The notes beneath the pieces were generated by a model that made no database searches, was not told the DNA's origin, and worked only from the letters and a program-made list of their open reading frames with translations. DNA of 8,975 nt from Octadecabacter sp. (GTDB taxonomy: Bacteria; Pseudomonadota; Alphaproteobacteria; Rhodobacterales; Rhodobacteraceae), in the NCBI GenBank assembly GCA_003533975.1, contig DQCL01000131.1, positions 1 to 8,975 on the forward strand, written 5' to 3'. Of the stretch, positions 1-5,539 are shown piece after piece. How positions within the stretch are numbered: the first letter of the stretch is position 1; the number at the start of each line of letters is the position of its first letter. The translations under genes and the position numbers were made by a program.

Positions 1-17
1 ACCTAGGTACTGGAGAA

Positions 18-60
18 ATGTTAACCAGTGCACTATATGTTATGTTAAGAACGAAAGGTG
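18..60 (+). promoter_or_regulatory. Leader of the Panacea module with repeated ATGTTAA
   Basis: The AT-rich leader holds two direct copies of ATGTTAA, at 18-24 and 42-48, around a GTGCAC palindrome at 28-33; TTAAC at 21-25 and GTTAA at 44-48 also form an inverted pair. AAAGGTG at 54-60 is the ribosome site for the ATG at 70. Repeats in this position could be an autoregulatory operator, as is common in toxin-antitoxin modules. No convincing -35/-10 pair is visible and part of the promoter may lie before the window. Confidence 0.3.
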
Positions 61-69
61 AAAACCAGT

Positions 70-621
70 ATGTATGGATACAAAGAACGTAAAGCTGCGC
101 AAGTTGCAGCTTTCTTTGCTCAGAAGGAACAAGGCAGCATCAATGTGTTGAAGCTGGCAAAACTGCTGTATCTGACCGAGCGCGAGTCAATGATGCGGTT
201 TGACGAACCGATGTTCTTTGATCGACTGGTATCAATGGATCATGGTCCGGTGACATCCATAGCTCTCAATCAAGTAAATGGGCTTTCTCAGAGCACCTAT
301 TGGGATGCATATATTGTTGGCCGGACAGGATATGATATAAATTCTTTGGAAGGTTTGGCGGCGGAAAGCCTGAATGAGCTTTCCAAAGCTGATTTGCGAA
401 TTCTCGAAGATCTTTGGAACTTATTTGGCGCGATGTCTCAATACCAGCTTCGTGATTGGACCCATGCAAACTGTCCTGAGTGGGAAAATCCTCACGGCTC
501 TTCGGAACCAATACCCCACGATAGGGTGTTTAAGTTCCTTGGAAAAGAGCATGCGGACCTGCTTTCCGAAGCGGTTCTTGCTTATCGCGCAAAGGCTCAA
601 ATGCTCGAAGCGAGCTGCTGA
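70..621 (+). CDS. Panacea/SocA-domain antitoxin-like protein
   Basis: Probable antitoxin of a two-gene toxin-antitoxin module. The protein matches the Panacea (SocA-like, formerly DUF4065) pattern: a leucine-rich KLAKLLYLTERE helix near residues 30-45, FDRLVSMDHGPVTS near 50-65, then a helical C-terminal half with a DWTHANCPEW segment. Family members neutralise many unrelated toxins; Caulobacter SocA is an adaptor that delivers the toxin SocB to ClpXP. I prefer the ATG at 70 (183 residues) because AAAGGTG at 54-60 lies about nine bases upstream. A GTG at 58 in the same frame would give 187 residues but has a weaker ribosome site, and an in-frame TAA at 46-48 rules out longer forms. GC is well below that of the genes after position 1300, suggesting transfer. 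The next gene starts three bases after this stop, in the same frame. The domain call is firm; antitoxin activity is inferred. Confidence 0.85.
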   Translation: MYGYKERKAAQVAAFFAQKEQGSINVLKLAKLLYLTERESMMRFDEPMFFDRLVSMDHGPVTSIALNQVNGLSQSTYWDAYIVGRTGYDINSLEGLAAESLNELSKADLRILEDLWNLFGAMSQYQLRDWTHANCPEWENPHGSSEPIPHDRVFKFLGKEHADLLSEAVLAYRAKAQMLEASC

Positions 622-624
622 GCA

Positions 625-996
625 TTGCTAAAAGCTGGGGCGTCTTTCTTGATACCATCCGGTCCGGGCGATTTCCTGCATCTTTTTGTTGTTTGTTCTG
701 AGGAACAGGCCCCCCCGGATATGCGTATCCTAGTTCCAATTTCATCTAAGAAGCCGGGTGTGTACTTTGATCCAGCTTGTGAAATTATTGCTGAAGAACA
801 TGAATTTGTCACAAGGGACAGCTTCGTTCACTATAGGCATATTCAGCAACGTAGTTCTTCCAAGATAGTATCCTGTCTCGAAAATGGCTCATACATTCCG
901 AAACCGGACGTATCAGAAGAACTACTTGAACGCATAAGGTGCGGCATCAATCTGTCAGACTTTGTTGAACCTTGGGTCATGGACTTTTTTGTCTAG
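625..996 (+). CDS. Putative Panacea-linked toxin, unrecognised small protein
   Basis: A 123-residue protein just downstream of the Panacea gene, and therefore the likely toxin of the pair. I do not recognise the family with confidence. It has a beta-rich N-terminal half (GASFLIPSGPG near 5-15, HLFVVCS near 19-25, RILVPISS near 34-41), then EEHEFVTRDSFVHYRHIQ near 57-74, and a short helical tail with LLERIRCGI. A string of short strands followed by an HxFV..DSxVxY segment recalls PemK/MazF-like SH3-barrel ribonucleases, but this is a visual judgement. The earliest possible start is the TTG at 625, because the antitoxin's TGA (619-621) lies two codons upstream in the same frame. No clear Shine-Dalgarno is visible, so translation probably depends on termination-reinitiation from the antitoxin, keeping toxin yield low. 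A later TTG at 649 would remove the conserved-looking N-terminus. GC is as low as its partner's. Confidence 0.7.
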   Translation: MLKAGASFLIPSGPGDFLHLFVVCSEEQAPPDMRILVPISSKKPGVYFDPACEIIAEEHEFVTRDSFVHYRHIQQRSSSKIVSCLENGSYIPKPDVSEELLERIRCGINLSDFVEPWVMDFFV

Positions 997-1044
997 AGTT
1001 TTTGGCTATCGGCAAGTTTCTGACTTACCAAATCAGTAATTCCA

Positions 1045-1089
1045 GCCCAGGTTCGCTGGGCAGCGCCCGTTCGGGGCTTTGCCCGTTTT
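1045..1089 (+). terminator. Tandem stem-loops with alternative pairings, ending in a T run
   Basis: GCCCAG (1045-1050) pairs perfectly with CTGGGC (1056-1061) around the loop GTTCG. GCCC (1065-1068) pairs with GGGC (1074-1077) around the same loop sequence. GGGC (1058-1061) can instead pair with GCCC (1065-1068) around AGC, and GGGC (1074-1077) with GCCC (1081-1084) around TTT, the last followed by TTTT at 1086-1089. The simplest reading is the transcription terminator of the Panacea operon. The interleaved pairing is also attenuator-like. The stems are short, so stability is uncertain. Confidence 0.4.
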
Positions 1090-1094
1090 CGGCT

Positions 1095-1115
1095 GAAACT
1101 GTCCTCGACAGTTTC
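1095..1115. repeat. Perfect 9-bp inverted repeat (hairpin)
   Basis: GAAACTGTC at 1095-1103 and GACAGTTTC at 1107-1115 are exact reverse complements separated by CTC, giving a tight hairpin in either strand's transcript. No T run follows on either side, so it is not a standard intrinsic terminator. It lies just after the interleaved stem-loops. It could be a processing signal, a protein-binding dyad or part of a mobile-element end; the sequence does not decide. Confidence 0.6.
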
Positions 1116-1173
1116 CCAGATGCCTCAAACCCTCCCCCATGGCGCGGTTCACTTCGCTAAATATCTAACGTGA

Positions 1174-1268
1174 GTGCGCAGCATCTGCGCTGACGCGCGT
1201 TCATGCGCACCTATCTCTTCCGCGATTCCAAACATATTTCGCAACGCAATGTGCGCATAAACGCGCAC
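1174..1268. repeat. Cluster of GTGCGCA/TGCGCAC inverted repeats
   Basis: GTGCGCA at 1174-1180 is mirrored by TGCGCAC at 1204-1210. GCGCAG (1176-1181) and CTGCGC (1185-1190) form a hairpin around CAT. GTGCGC (1251-1256) and GCGCAC (1263-1268) form another around ATAAAC. Such density in 95 non-coding bases is unusual even in GC-rich DNA. It could be a binding array for a DNA-binding protein or a structured 3' end of the minus-strand operon; neither is shown. Confidence 0.4.
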
Positions 1269-1321
1269 CCTACAGGGGCACACCCCATCGCGGTCATATC
1301 AGAATGAACCGCCAAATCGAC

Positions 1322-1552
1322 CTATGTGGCAGACTTATCCGCCCGATGCTCGGCCATCTCAGCGTCCAACAGGTCGAGGTATTTGGCGAGTTTCCGCGTC
1401 ACGTGCTCATCCGTTTCCGGTGCTGGCACATCCGATACGTCCACGTGTTCGGCGTCGGGGGTTGGCGCGGTGTCGTCTATGTTGGGTACATGTTTCACAA
1501 GGGTAACTTCACAGGTTTTGGGCGGGTCTTTCAGGGGAAAACACCGCTTCAT
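1322..1552 (-). CDS. Small acidic hypothetical protein, last gene of the yigZ-dgkA operon
   Basis: A 76-residue open frame that I do not recognise. It starts at an ATG 52 bases after the dgkA stop; an in-frame TGA two codons upstream excludes a longer form. The middle (about residues 25-50) is rich in Asp, Glu, Pro and Thr and looks disordered. The C-terminal third (DEHVTRKLAKYLDLLDAEMAEH, about 48-69) reads as a charged amphipathic helix. Codon third positions are mostly G or C, as expected for a real gene in this genome. The overlapping plus-strand frames give low-complexity Ser/Arg-rich proteins with no recognisable features. Location suggests co-transcription with yigZ and dgkA. No signal peptide or membrane segment is visible. 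Moderate confidence that it is a gene; no function proposed. Confidence 0.5.
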   Translation of the reverse strand: MKRCFPLKDPPKTCEVTLVKHVPNIDDTAPTPDAEHVDVSDVPAPETDEHVTRKLAKYLDLLDAEMAEHRADKSAT

Positions 1553-1604
1553 ACGTCACCGCCAGATTGACGGTACGTCAGCCCATCCAAAAGGTAAGGC
1601 GTGC

Positions 1605-1949
1605 CTAGCCCACCAGCACCACGACCCAAGCGACCCCTGCCGCGATCGCCGTGAATGTCACCCCAGCACTGCCCGCGTCCTTGGCCATGCGCGCCAGTTC
1701 GCTTTTCTCACGCGAGATCAAATCCACGGCCCGTTCAATCGCCGTGTTGACCAGTTCCACCGCCAACACCAAAATGCCCAAACTTAGTATCAACGCCAGT
1801 TCCGCGCCGTCCAGCAACCAGATCGCCAATGCGCCCGACACCCCATTCGCCCAGACCCAACTGCGGAACGAATGTTCGGACGCCCACGTGTCGCGCAAGC
1901 CAGCCCATGACCAAATGCAACGCCACTTTAAGCGCTCAAAAAATCCCAC
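1605..1949 (-). CDS. dgkA: Diacylglycerol kinase (DgkA, integral membrane)
   Basis: Phosphorylates diacylglycerol with ATP to phosphatidic acid in the inner membrane, recycling the diacylglycerol left by membrane-derived glycan synthesis. The 114 residues match the small trimeric prokaryotic DgkA: an N-terminal amphipathic region (SWAGLRDTWASEHSFR, with Glu25), then three hydrophobic segments at roughly 33-48, 50-68 and 96-113. The family signature VELVNTAIERAVD carries Glu65 and Glu72, corresponding to the catalytic and metal-binding glutamates of the E. coli enzyme, and KDAGSA follows at 90-95. The start is a GTG immediately after the yigZ stop TAG, and a perfect AGGAGG lies inside the last yigZ codons, so translation is coupled to yigZ. 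It is part of a three-gene minus-strand operon. Length is normal for the family. Confidence 0.93.
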   Translation of the reverse strand: MGFFERLKWRCIWSWAGLRDTWASEHSFRSWVWANGVSGALAIWLLDGAELALILSLGILVLAVELVNTAIERAVDLISREKSELARMAKDAGSAGVTFTAIAAGVAWVVVLVG

Positions 1950-2300
1950 CTAAACCTCCTCTAGATATACGCGTACCGCATCCTGAACGCGGCGAAACCG
2001 GTCTCCGCCCAAGTGCACACCGCCAAACCAGCGCGTCACGACGATGATCTCACCAACGCGCCCTTCGCGTTCCAGCATGCGCAAAATCACCAGACCCGCG
2101 CCCGCCTCGCCGTCATCGTTTTTTAGCGGCGTGCCATCGGGCAGAACCACGGCCCATGTGTTGTGCGTGGCGCGGGCGAATTTCTTGCGGCGGCACAGGG
2201 TCTTAATGAACGCCTTGGCCTCTTGCGCGCTGGTACAAGGCCCGCCCGACACCGCGTATTTCGACCCGCGGTCGGTGAATATGCTTTCAAACACCTGCAT
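1950..2300 (-). CDS. YigZ/IMPACT-family protein, single-domain form
   Basis: A 116-residue member of the UPF0029/IMPACT family, whose eukaryotic homologue regulates the kinase GCN2 and whose bacterial role is not settled. Conserved segments are THNTWAVVLPDG at 45-56, NDDGEAGAG at 61-69 and VVTRWFGGVHLGG at 87-99. E. coli YigZ is about 204 residues with a second ferredoxin-like C-terminal domain; this protein ends after the first domain, so it is a short form rather than a visibly broken gene. The frame stays open upstream on the minus strand, but that part lies antisense to the hemolysin III gene and lacks family features. I therefore start at the ATG at 2300, preceded by a purine-rich GGGGCAGGGTGG. 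It is first in the operon with dgkA; its stop directly abuts the dgkA GTG. Confidence 0.87.
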   Translation of the reverse strand: MQVFESIFTDRGSKYAVSGGPCTSAQEAKAFIKTLCRRKKFARATHNTWAVVLPDGTPLKNDDGEAGAGLVILRMLEREGRVGEIIVVTRWFGGVHLGGDRFRRVQDAVRVYLEEV

Positions 2301-2340
2301 CGCGCCACCCTGCCCCAGCCATCCAGAGGTTACAATTATC

Positions 2341-2358
2341 AGCCGCTGTTTTGCGGCT
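2341..2358. promoter_or_regulatory. Dyad in the divergent yigZ/hemolysin III promoter region
   Basis: AGCCGC (2341-2346) and GCGGCT (2353-2358) are perfect reverse complements around TGTTTT. The dyad sits in the 156-base region between the divergent yigZ (start 2300) and hemolysin III (start 2457) genes, 41 bases from the yigZ start. Next to it on the minus strand is GATAAT, a plausible -10 for yigZ, while plus-strand TACAAT nearby is another -10-like hexamer. A repressor operator or a leader hairpin is possible; neither is established. Confidence 0.3.
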
Positions 2359-2456
2359 ATTTGGTGACCCACAAAACTGTAGCGCACACCTGCACTTTTG
2401 GCCCCGTGACGCAACGGCACAGCCCTAACACGCACATTACCACCTACATTGGCCCC

Positions 2457-3110
2457 ATGACATCTACAGATCCATACCCCGATTTCACCCGCGCCGAGCG
2501 GATCGCAGATGGTGTTATGCACGCCGTCGGGATCGCCTTTGCCATCACCGCAACCATTCTGTTGATCGTTTGGGCAAGCGGTGAGACGAGTCTGAGCACC
2601 GTCATCGGGCTGAGCGTCTACGGGGCCGCGCTGATCGGGTCCTTTGTTGCCTCGGCCTGTTATCACTTCACCCCATGGGAAGGGCCGCGGCACCTTTTAC
2701 GTCGGATCGACCATGCGGCAATTTATCTAAAGATAGCAGGCACCTACACGCCGCTTGTGGTGCTTATCGGTTCAGCGTTTGCCTATAGCATCCTTGGGGT
2801 TGTCTGGGCATTGGCCACCCTCGGCGCCATTGCAAAACTGTTCTTTTGGGGGCGACCAACCCGCTGGGGCGTTGGTTTGTATTTGGGGCTCGGTTGGCTC
2901 AGCGTGGCCTTGATCACCTCACTTGTCCCGCTCGTGTCGGGCGCAACAATGGCGCTGATCATCGCGGGAGGTTTGGTCTATTCCCTTGGCGCCGTCGTCT
3001 TCAGCATTGACGGGCTGCGGTTTCAAAATGCGATCTGGCATGGGTGCGTGCTGACAGCATCAGGTTGCTTCTGCATCGCCATCGCACTTGGTATTTTGCC
3101 TGTCACCTAG
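2457..3110 (+). CDS. Hemolysin III / YqfA family (CREST) membrane protein
   Basis: A 217-residue inner-membrane protein of the hemolysin III family, related to the PAQR/adiponectin receptors in the CREST superfamily of putative metal-dependent membrane hydrolases. The name is historical, and haemolysis is not implied. About seven hydrophobic segments span roughly 21-40, 45-66, 89-108, 111-129, 138-158, 163-182 and 196-214. Family motifs are ERIADGVMHAVG (14-25), SACYHF with His70, RIDHAAIYLKIAGTYTP with Asp85 and His86, and NAIWHGCVL with His195. In related proteins the position of Asn191 is often histidine, so one metal ligand may be altered; this is from memory. I chose the ATG at 2457 because the 14-25 motif lies shortly after it, at the usual distance from the N-terminus, although the frame stays open further upstream and the ribosome site is weak. 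It is transcribed alone and converges on the M48 protease gene. Confidence 0.9.
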   Translation: MTSTDPYPDFTRAERIADGVMHAVGIAFAITATILLIVWASGETSLSTVIGLSVYGAALIGSFVASACYHFTPWEGPRHLLRRIDHAAIYLKIAGTYTPLVVLIGSAFAYSILGVVWALATLGAIAKLFFWGRPTRWGVGLYLGLGWLSVALITSLVPLVSGATMALIIAGGLVYSLGAVVFSIDGLRFQNAIWHGCVLTASGCFCIAIALGILPVT

Positions 3111-3253
3111 CGCCAGAAAAGCCCGGAATACCTGACGGCAGGCATGCCTGTGCCCAACCTAAACTGATCGAATTTCTCGATCGGGAGTTCGATCACCGCG
3201 ATTTTCATGCGCATGCGCGCCGCTAGGGGCGAAGCGATGTTGGCTGAACTGGC
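3111..3253. other. Convergent intergenic spacer with dyads
   Basis: These 143 bases lie between the ends of the hemolysin III and M48 protease genes. A 12-base perfect palindrome, CAGGCATGCCTG, sits at 3139-3150. A longer dyad starts near 3168 with GATCGAA and closes with TTCGATC, with CTC/GAG inside it. Position suggests a bidirectional terminator, but no T run follows on either strand. A 35-codon minus-strand frame here was not judged to be a gene. Confidence 0.35.
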
Positions 3254-3997
3254 CTAAAGCCCCGCAGCGGTTTGACGCACAATCTGCACCCGTTCGGCAT
3301 TGGCCGGATGGGTGCCAAGGAAACGATCACCTGGATCGGGGATGCGGAAAAAGAAATCTGCGCCGCGAACGGGATTATAGCCGGCACGCGCGGCGATAAG
3401 GGTGCCTAGGCGGTCCGCCTCAAGCTCAAAATCTTTGGAATAGGACCGCGCACCCACAGCCGCGCCGAGCTCTTGCGCCGTGCGGATCGCCTCATTGCCG
3501 CCCCCCGTCACGCCCGCCAACTGGCCAAACACCGCCGCGCCCAGCGTCGCATTCCGGCGCTGTTGGTCGAGATGATTTTCGATATGGTGTGCGGCTTCGT
3601 GGGCCATGACAAAGGCGATCTCGTCGTGATTGCGGGCATCTGCGATCAAGGCAATTGTAAAGGCGATGATCGGGCGCCCTCGCTCGTCTACGGTTTGAAA
3701 CGCATTTGCCGGTTGGTTCGGGCGATCATCAACGACAATTAGGAAATCACAGTTCACACGAGGGGACCGATTGCGGCATTCGCGCTCTGCAATCGGTTCA
3801 ACCCGTTCGACGACTTCAATGAATGCCCGCGCCATGCCCCGCTGTGTGCGTGGAATTTCGAAAGCGGCGTTCGGAGACGCCACCGGGATCGGTGTTTCAG
3901 CAGCGGGTTGGCTGACGGGGCTTACTGGAGGCTGCACAACAACATCACAGCCCGCCAATGCGAAAGCGGCGACAGCCAACACCTTAAATACCTGCAT
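3254..3997 (-). CDS. M48-family metalloprotease, lipoprotein
   Basis: A zinc metalloprotease probably anchored by lipid on the periplasmic side, in the range of LoiP/BepA-type envelope quality-control proteases but without TPR repeats. The N-terminus is a lipoprotein signal (hydrophobic 4-16, lipobox L-A-G-C with Cys17), followed by a Pro/Ala/Ser-rich linker to about residue 45. The catalytic motif HEAAH is at 133-137 within AFVMAHEAAHHIENH. The third zinc ligand is probably Glu191 in FELEADRLG, with Asp195 completing ExxxD. THPANAERV near 229-237 is the usual C-terminal signature. I chose the ATG at 3997 because it gives the lipobox at the correct distance and is preceded by AAGGA; the longer open frame upstream overlaps the divergent 78-residue gene. 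The 247-residue length suits a minimal single-domain M48 enzyme. Substrate unknown. Confidence 0.92.
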   Translation of the reverse strand: MQVFKVLAVAAFALAGCDVVVQPPVSPVSQPAAETPIPVASPNAAFEIPRTQRGMARAFIEVVERVEPIAERECRNRSPRVNCDFLIVVDDRPNQPANAFQTVDERGRPIIAFTIALIADARNHDEIAFVMAHEAAHHIENHLDQQRRNATLGAAVFGQLAGVTGGGNEAIRTAQELGAAVGARSYSKDFELEADRLGTLIAARAGYNPVRGADFFFRIPDPGDRFLGTHPANAERVQIVRQTAAGL

Positions 3998-4093
3998 GTG
4001 AGCGTTCCTTCTTTCGCGCCTCTTGGTTTGTAATCTAACAGGGAACCGCCCGCCCACCAGTCCCCTCACGAAGATGTAAGCGGTGAAGCGCCC

Positions 4094-4123
4094 TTGACGC
4101 CTATAGCGGCGCGCCGTCAGTGT
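4094..4123 (+). promoter_or_regulatory. Possible promoter of the 78-residue gene / HDAC operon
   Basis: In the 147-base divergent region, TTGACG at 4094-4099 is a good -35 hexamer. A weak -10 candidate, such as CAGTGT at 4118-4123, lies about 18 bases downstream, ahead of the ATG at 4145. TGACG (4095-4099) and CGTCA (4115-4119) also form a short inverted repeat flanking the spacer. The -10 match is poor, so this is only a candidate. Confidence 0.25.
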
Positions 4124-4144
4124 AGCGCAAAGAACGGGGGCCAA

Positions 4145-4381
4145 ATGTTTACGATCGAACATGAATTTGACGCAACGGTTGTAACCTTGGTGGATGACGG
4201 CGAAGCGCCCCTGCGCGAAGATATCATCATATCCGCCTTTGCTGATTGCGTCACCCTGACACAAGTCGATCGCCGCACGGACATGCCAGTGGTCGTCACG
4301 CTGTCCATGGCGCAACTGCGTGATCTGTCCCACGCACTTGATTTGCCGGAAGGCGCATACCGTTTACGCAAGGATGAGTAA
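4145..4381 (+). CDS. Small conserved-looking hypothetical protein (78 aa)
   Basis: A 78-residue protein whose family I do not recognise. The start at 4145 follows a G-rich AACGGGGGCCAA; the frame is open further upstream (to an ATG at 4094), but that part overlaps the probable promoter and reads as unlikely protein sequence. The N-terminal half alternates hydrophobic and polar residues (FTIEHEFDATVVTLVDD), suggesting beta strands, and the second half (LSMAQLRDLSHALDLPEG, about 53-70) looks like one helix followed by a turn. The composition is acidic, with no signal peptide or membrane segment, so probably cytoplasmic. It ends 55 bases before the class II HDAC gene on the same strand and may share its transcript. 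Its compact, balanced composition and the RBS-ATG arrangement support a real gene. No function can be assigned. Confidence 0.65.
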   Translation: MFTIEHEFDATVVTLVDDGEAPLREDIIISAFADCVTLTQVDRRTDMPVVVTLSMAQLRDLSHALDLPEGAYRLRKDE

Positions 4382-4436
4382 GCGCCGTCGGAATTTGAGT
4401 ATTTAAGAGCCAAAGAAACACGAAGAGGATCAGGAC

Positions 4437-5537
4437 ATGAGCACGGGTTTTTTCTGGGACGAGCGGTGCTTTTGGCATGGCGGCGGAAACTACGCGGGCA
4501 TGTTGCCCGTCGGTGGTTTGGTGCAGCCCATGGCCAGTGGCGGGTTGCCAGAAAGCCCAGAAAGCAAGCGGCGTTTGATGAACCTGATGGATGTGACGGG
4601 GTTGTCGCGTGAGCTTGAGTTACGCCACGCGCCTGAGGCATCGCGTGAGGATTTGTTGCGCGTACATCCTGCGTCCTACCTCGACACGTTCAAAGCAACC
4701 TCAGACGCAGGTGGCGGGGAGCTCGGGCGGCGCACGCCCTTTGGTCCAGGCGGATACGAGATGGCGGCACTGTCAGCGGGATTGTCGATTGCCGCACTTG
4801 AAGCGGTGCTGCGCGGTGAGGTCGATAATGCCTACGCGTTGTCGCGCCCGCCGGGGCATCATTGTTTGCCGGATTTTCCAAACGGCTTTTGTCTATTTGC
4901 CAACCTTGCCCTCGCGATCCAATCCGCCCGCGCCAAAGGGTTGGCCGAACGCGTTGTGGTGCTGGATTGGGACGTCCACCATGGCAACGGCACCGAGGCG
5001 ATCTTTTATGAAGACCCCGATGTGTTGACCATTTCCATGCACCAAGAGCGCAATTATCCGATGGACACCGGCGATTTTTCGGATCGCGGGCGCGGCGCGG
5101 GGGAGGGTTTTAACCTTAACATTCCACTGCCCCCCGGCACCGGCCATATCGGCTATATCGCCACGATGGAGCGCATCGTTCTGCCACAAATTCGCGCGTT
5201 CAATCCGGATGTGATTGTTATTGCCTGTGGCTATGACGCCGCTGCGATTGACCCGCTTGGGCGGATGCTCGCCACGGCCGAGACATTTCAAGTGATGACG
5301 CAGCAGGTGACAGCCAGTGCCGCCGAGCGATGCGATGGCAAACTCATGATGGCCCATGAGGGCGGTTATTCCGAAGTCTATGTACCATTTTGCGGCCACC
5401 ACGTTCTGGCGGAAATGGCGGGCAGCACGATCACCGCCCCCGATCCGTTTGGCGAGGTCTTTCCGCTGCGCCAGCCAAGCGCAGCGTTTGATCGTTTCGT
5501 CGATGGTGTGTTGGATGAGATGCGCGAGGCGCTTTAA
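4437..5537 (+). CDS. Class II histone deacetylase-like amidohydrolase
   Basis: A zinc-dependent deacetylase of the arginase/deacetylase fold, which removes acyl groups from acylated lysines or small amines in the cytoplasm; the natural substrate of bacterial members is generally unknown. Motifs are complete: RPPGHH with tandem His141/His142, DWDVHHGNGT with zinc ligands Asp179 and His181, CGYDAAAIDPLGRM with the third zinc ligand Asp267, and HEGGY with the catalytic Tyr311. These positions are each one residue from those I recall for the well-studied FB188 HDAH, so this is very probably a close relative (366 residues, normal length). The start ATG is preceded by AGAGGA about nine bases upstream. 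It may be co-transcribed with the small gene before it. Its stop is only two bases from that of the convergent RNase gene, leaving no room for a separate terminator. Confidence 0.95.
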   Translation: MSTGFFWDERCFWHGGGNYAGMLPVGGLVQPMASGGLPESPESKRRLMNLMDVTGLSRELELRHAPEASREDLLRVHPASYLDTFKATSDAGGGELGRRTPFGPGGYEMAALSAGLSIAALEAVLRGEVDNAYALSRPPGHHCLPDFPNGFCLFANLALAIQSARAKGLAERVVVLDWDVHHGNGTEAIFYEDPDVLTISMHQERNYPMDTGDFSDRGRGAGEGFNLNIPLPPGTGHIGYIATMERIVLPQIRAFNPDVIVIACGYDAAAIDPLGRMLATAETFQVMTQQVTASAAERCDGKLMMAHEGGYSEVYVPFCGHHVLAEMAGSTITAPDPFGEVFPLRQPSAAFDRFVDGVLDEMREAL

Positions 5538-5539
5538 CG

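Larger units (their letters stand above)
997..1321. other. Gene-less stretch between convergent genes, rich in dyads
   Basis: No credible coding region was found in these 325 bases. The stretch separates the low-GC Panacea module from the higher-GC minus-strand yigZ-dgkA operon, so it probably holds the boundary of the acquired segment. The left part (1045-1115) contains several consecutive stem-loops. The right part (1174-1268) contains five GCGCA/TGCGC-type motifs arranged as inverted repeats. I found no integrase, tRNA gene or obvious attachment-site duplication here. Confidence 0.6.

Noticed and set aside
997..1321. CRISPR array or tRNA/attachment site in the gene-less stretch
   Set aside because: No regularly spaced direct repeats and no cloverleaf-like tRNA end; only hairpins and short palindromic motifs are present.
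1326..1787. Plus-strand open frame across the dgkA end and the small acidic gene
   Set aside because: It is antisense to dgkA and to the small acidic gene, and its Ser/Arg/His-rich product has no recognisable feature.
2301..2693. Upstream extension of the YigZ frame on the minus strand
   Set aside because: It crosses the divergent promoter region and the hemolysin III gene; family homology begins only after the ATG at 2300.
3139..3150. CAGGCATGCCTG palindrome as a terminator
   Set aside because: It has no loop and no following T run, so it would not make a standard intrinsic terminator.
3108..3215. A 35-codon minus-strand frame between the hemolysin III and M48 genes
   Set aside because: Too short, no recognisable family, no clear ribosome site, and it lies in dyad-rich spacer; not enough support for a gene.
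3998..4333. Upstream extension of the M48 protease frame
   Set aside because: It would bury the lipoprotein signal inside the protein and overlaps the divergent 78-residue gene; the ATG at 3997 gives a proper signal peptide.
4893..5402. Long minus-strand frame inside the HDAC gene
   Set aside because: Antisense to a gene with complete catalytic motifs; typical high-GC shadow frame.
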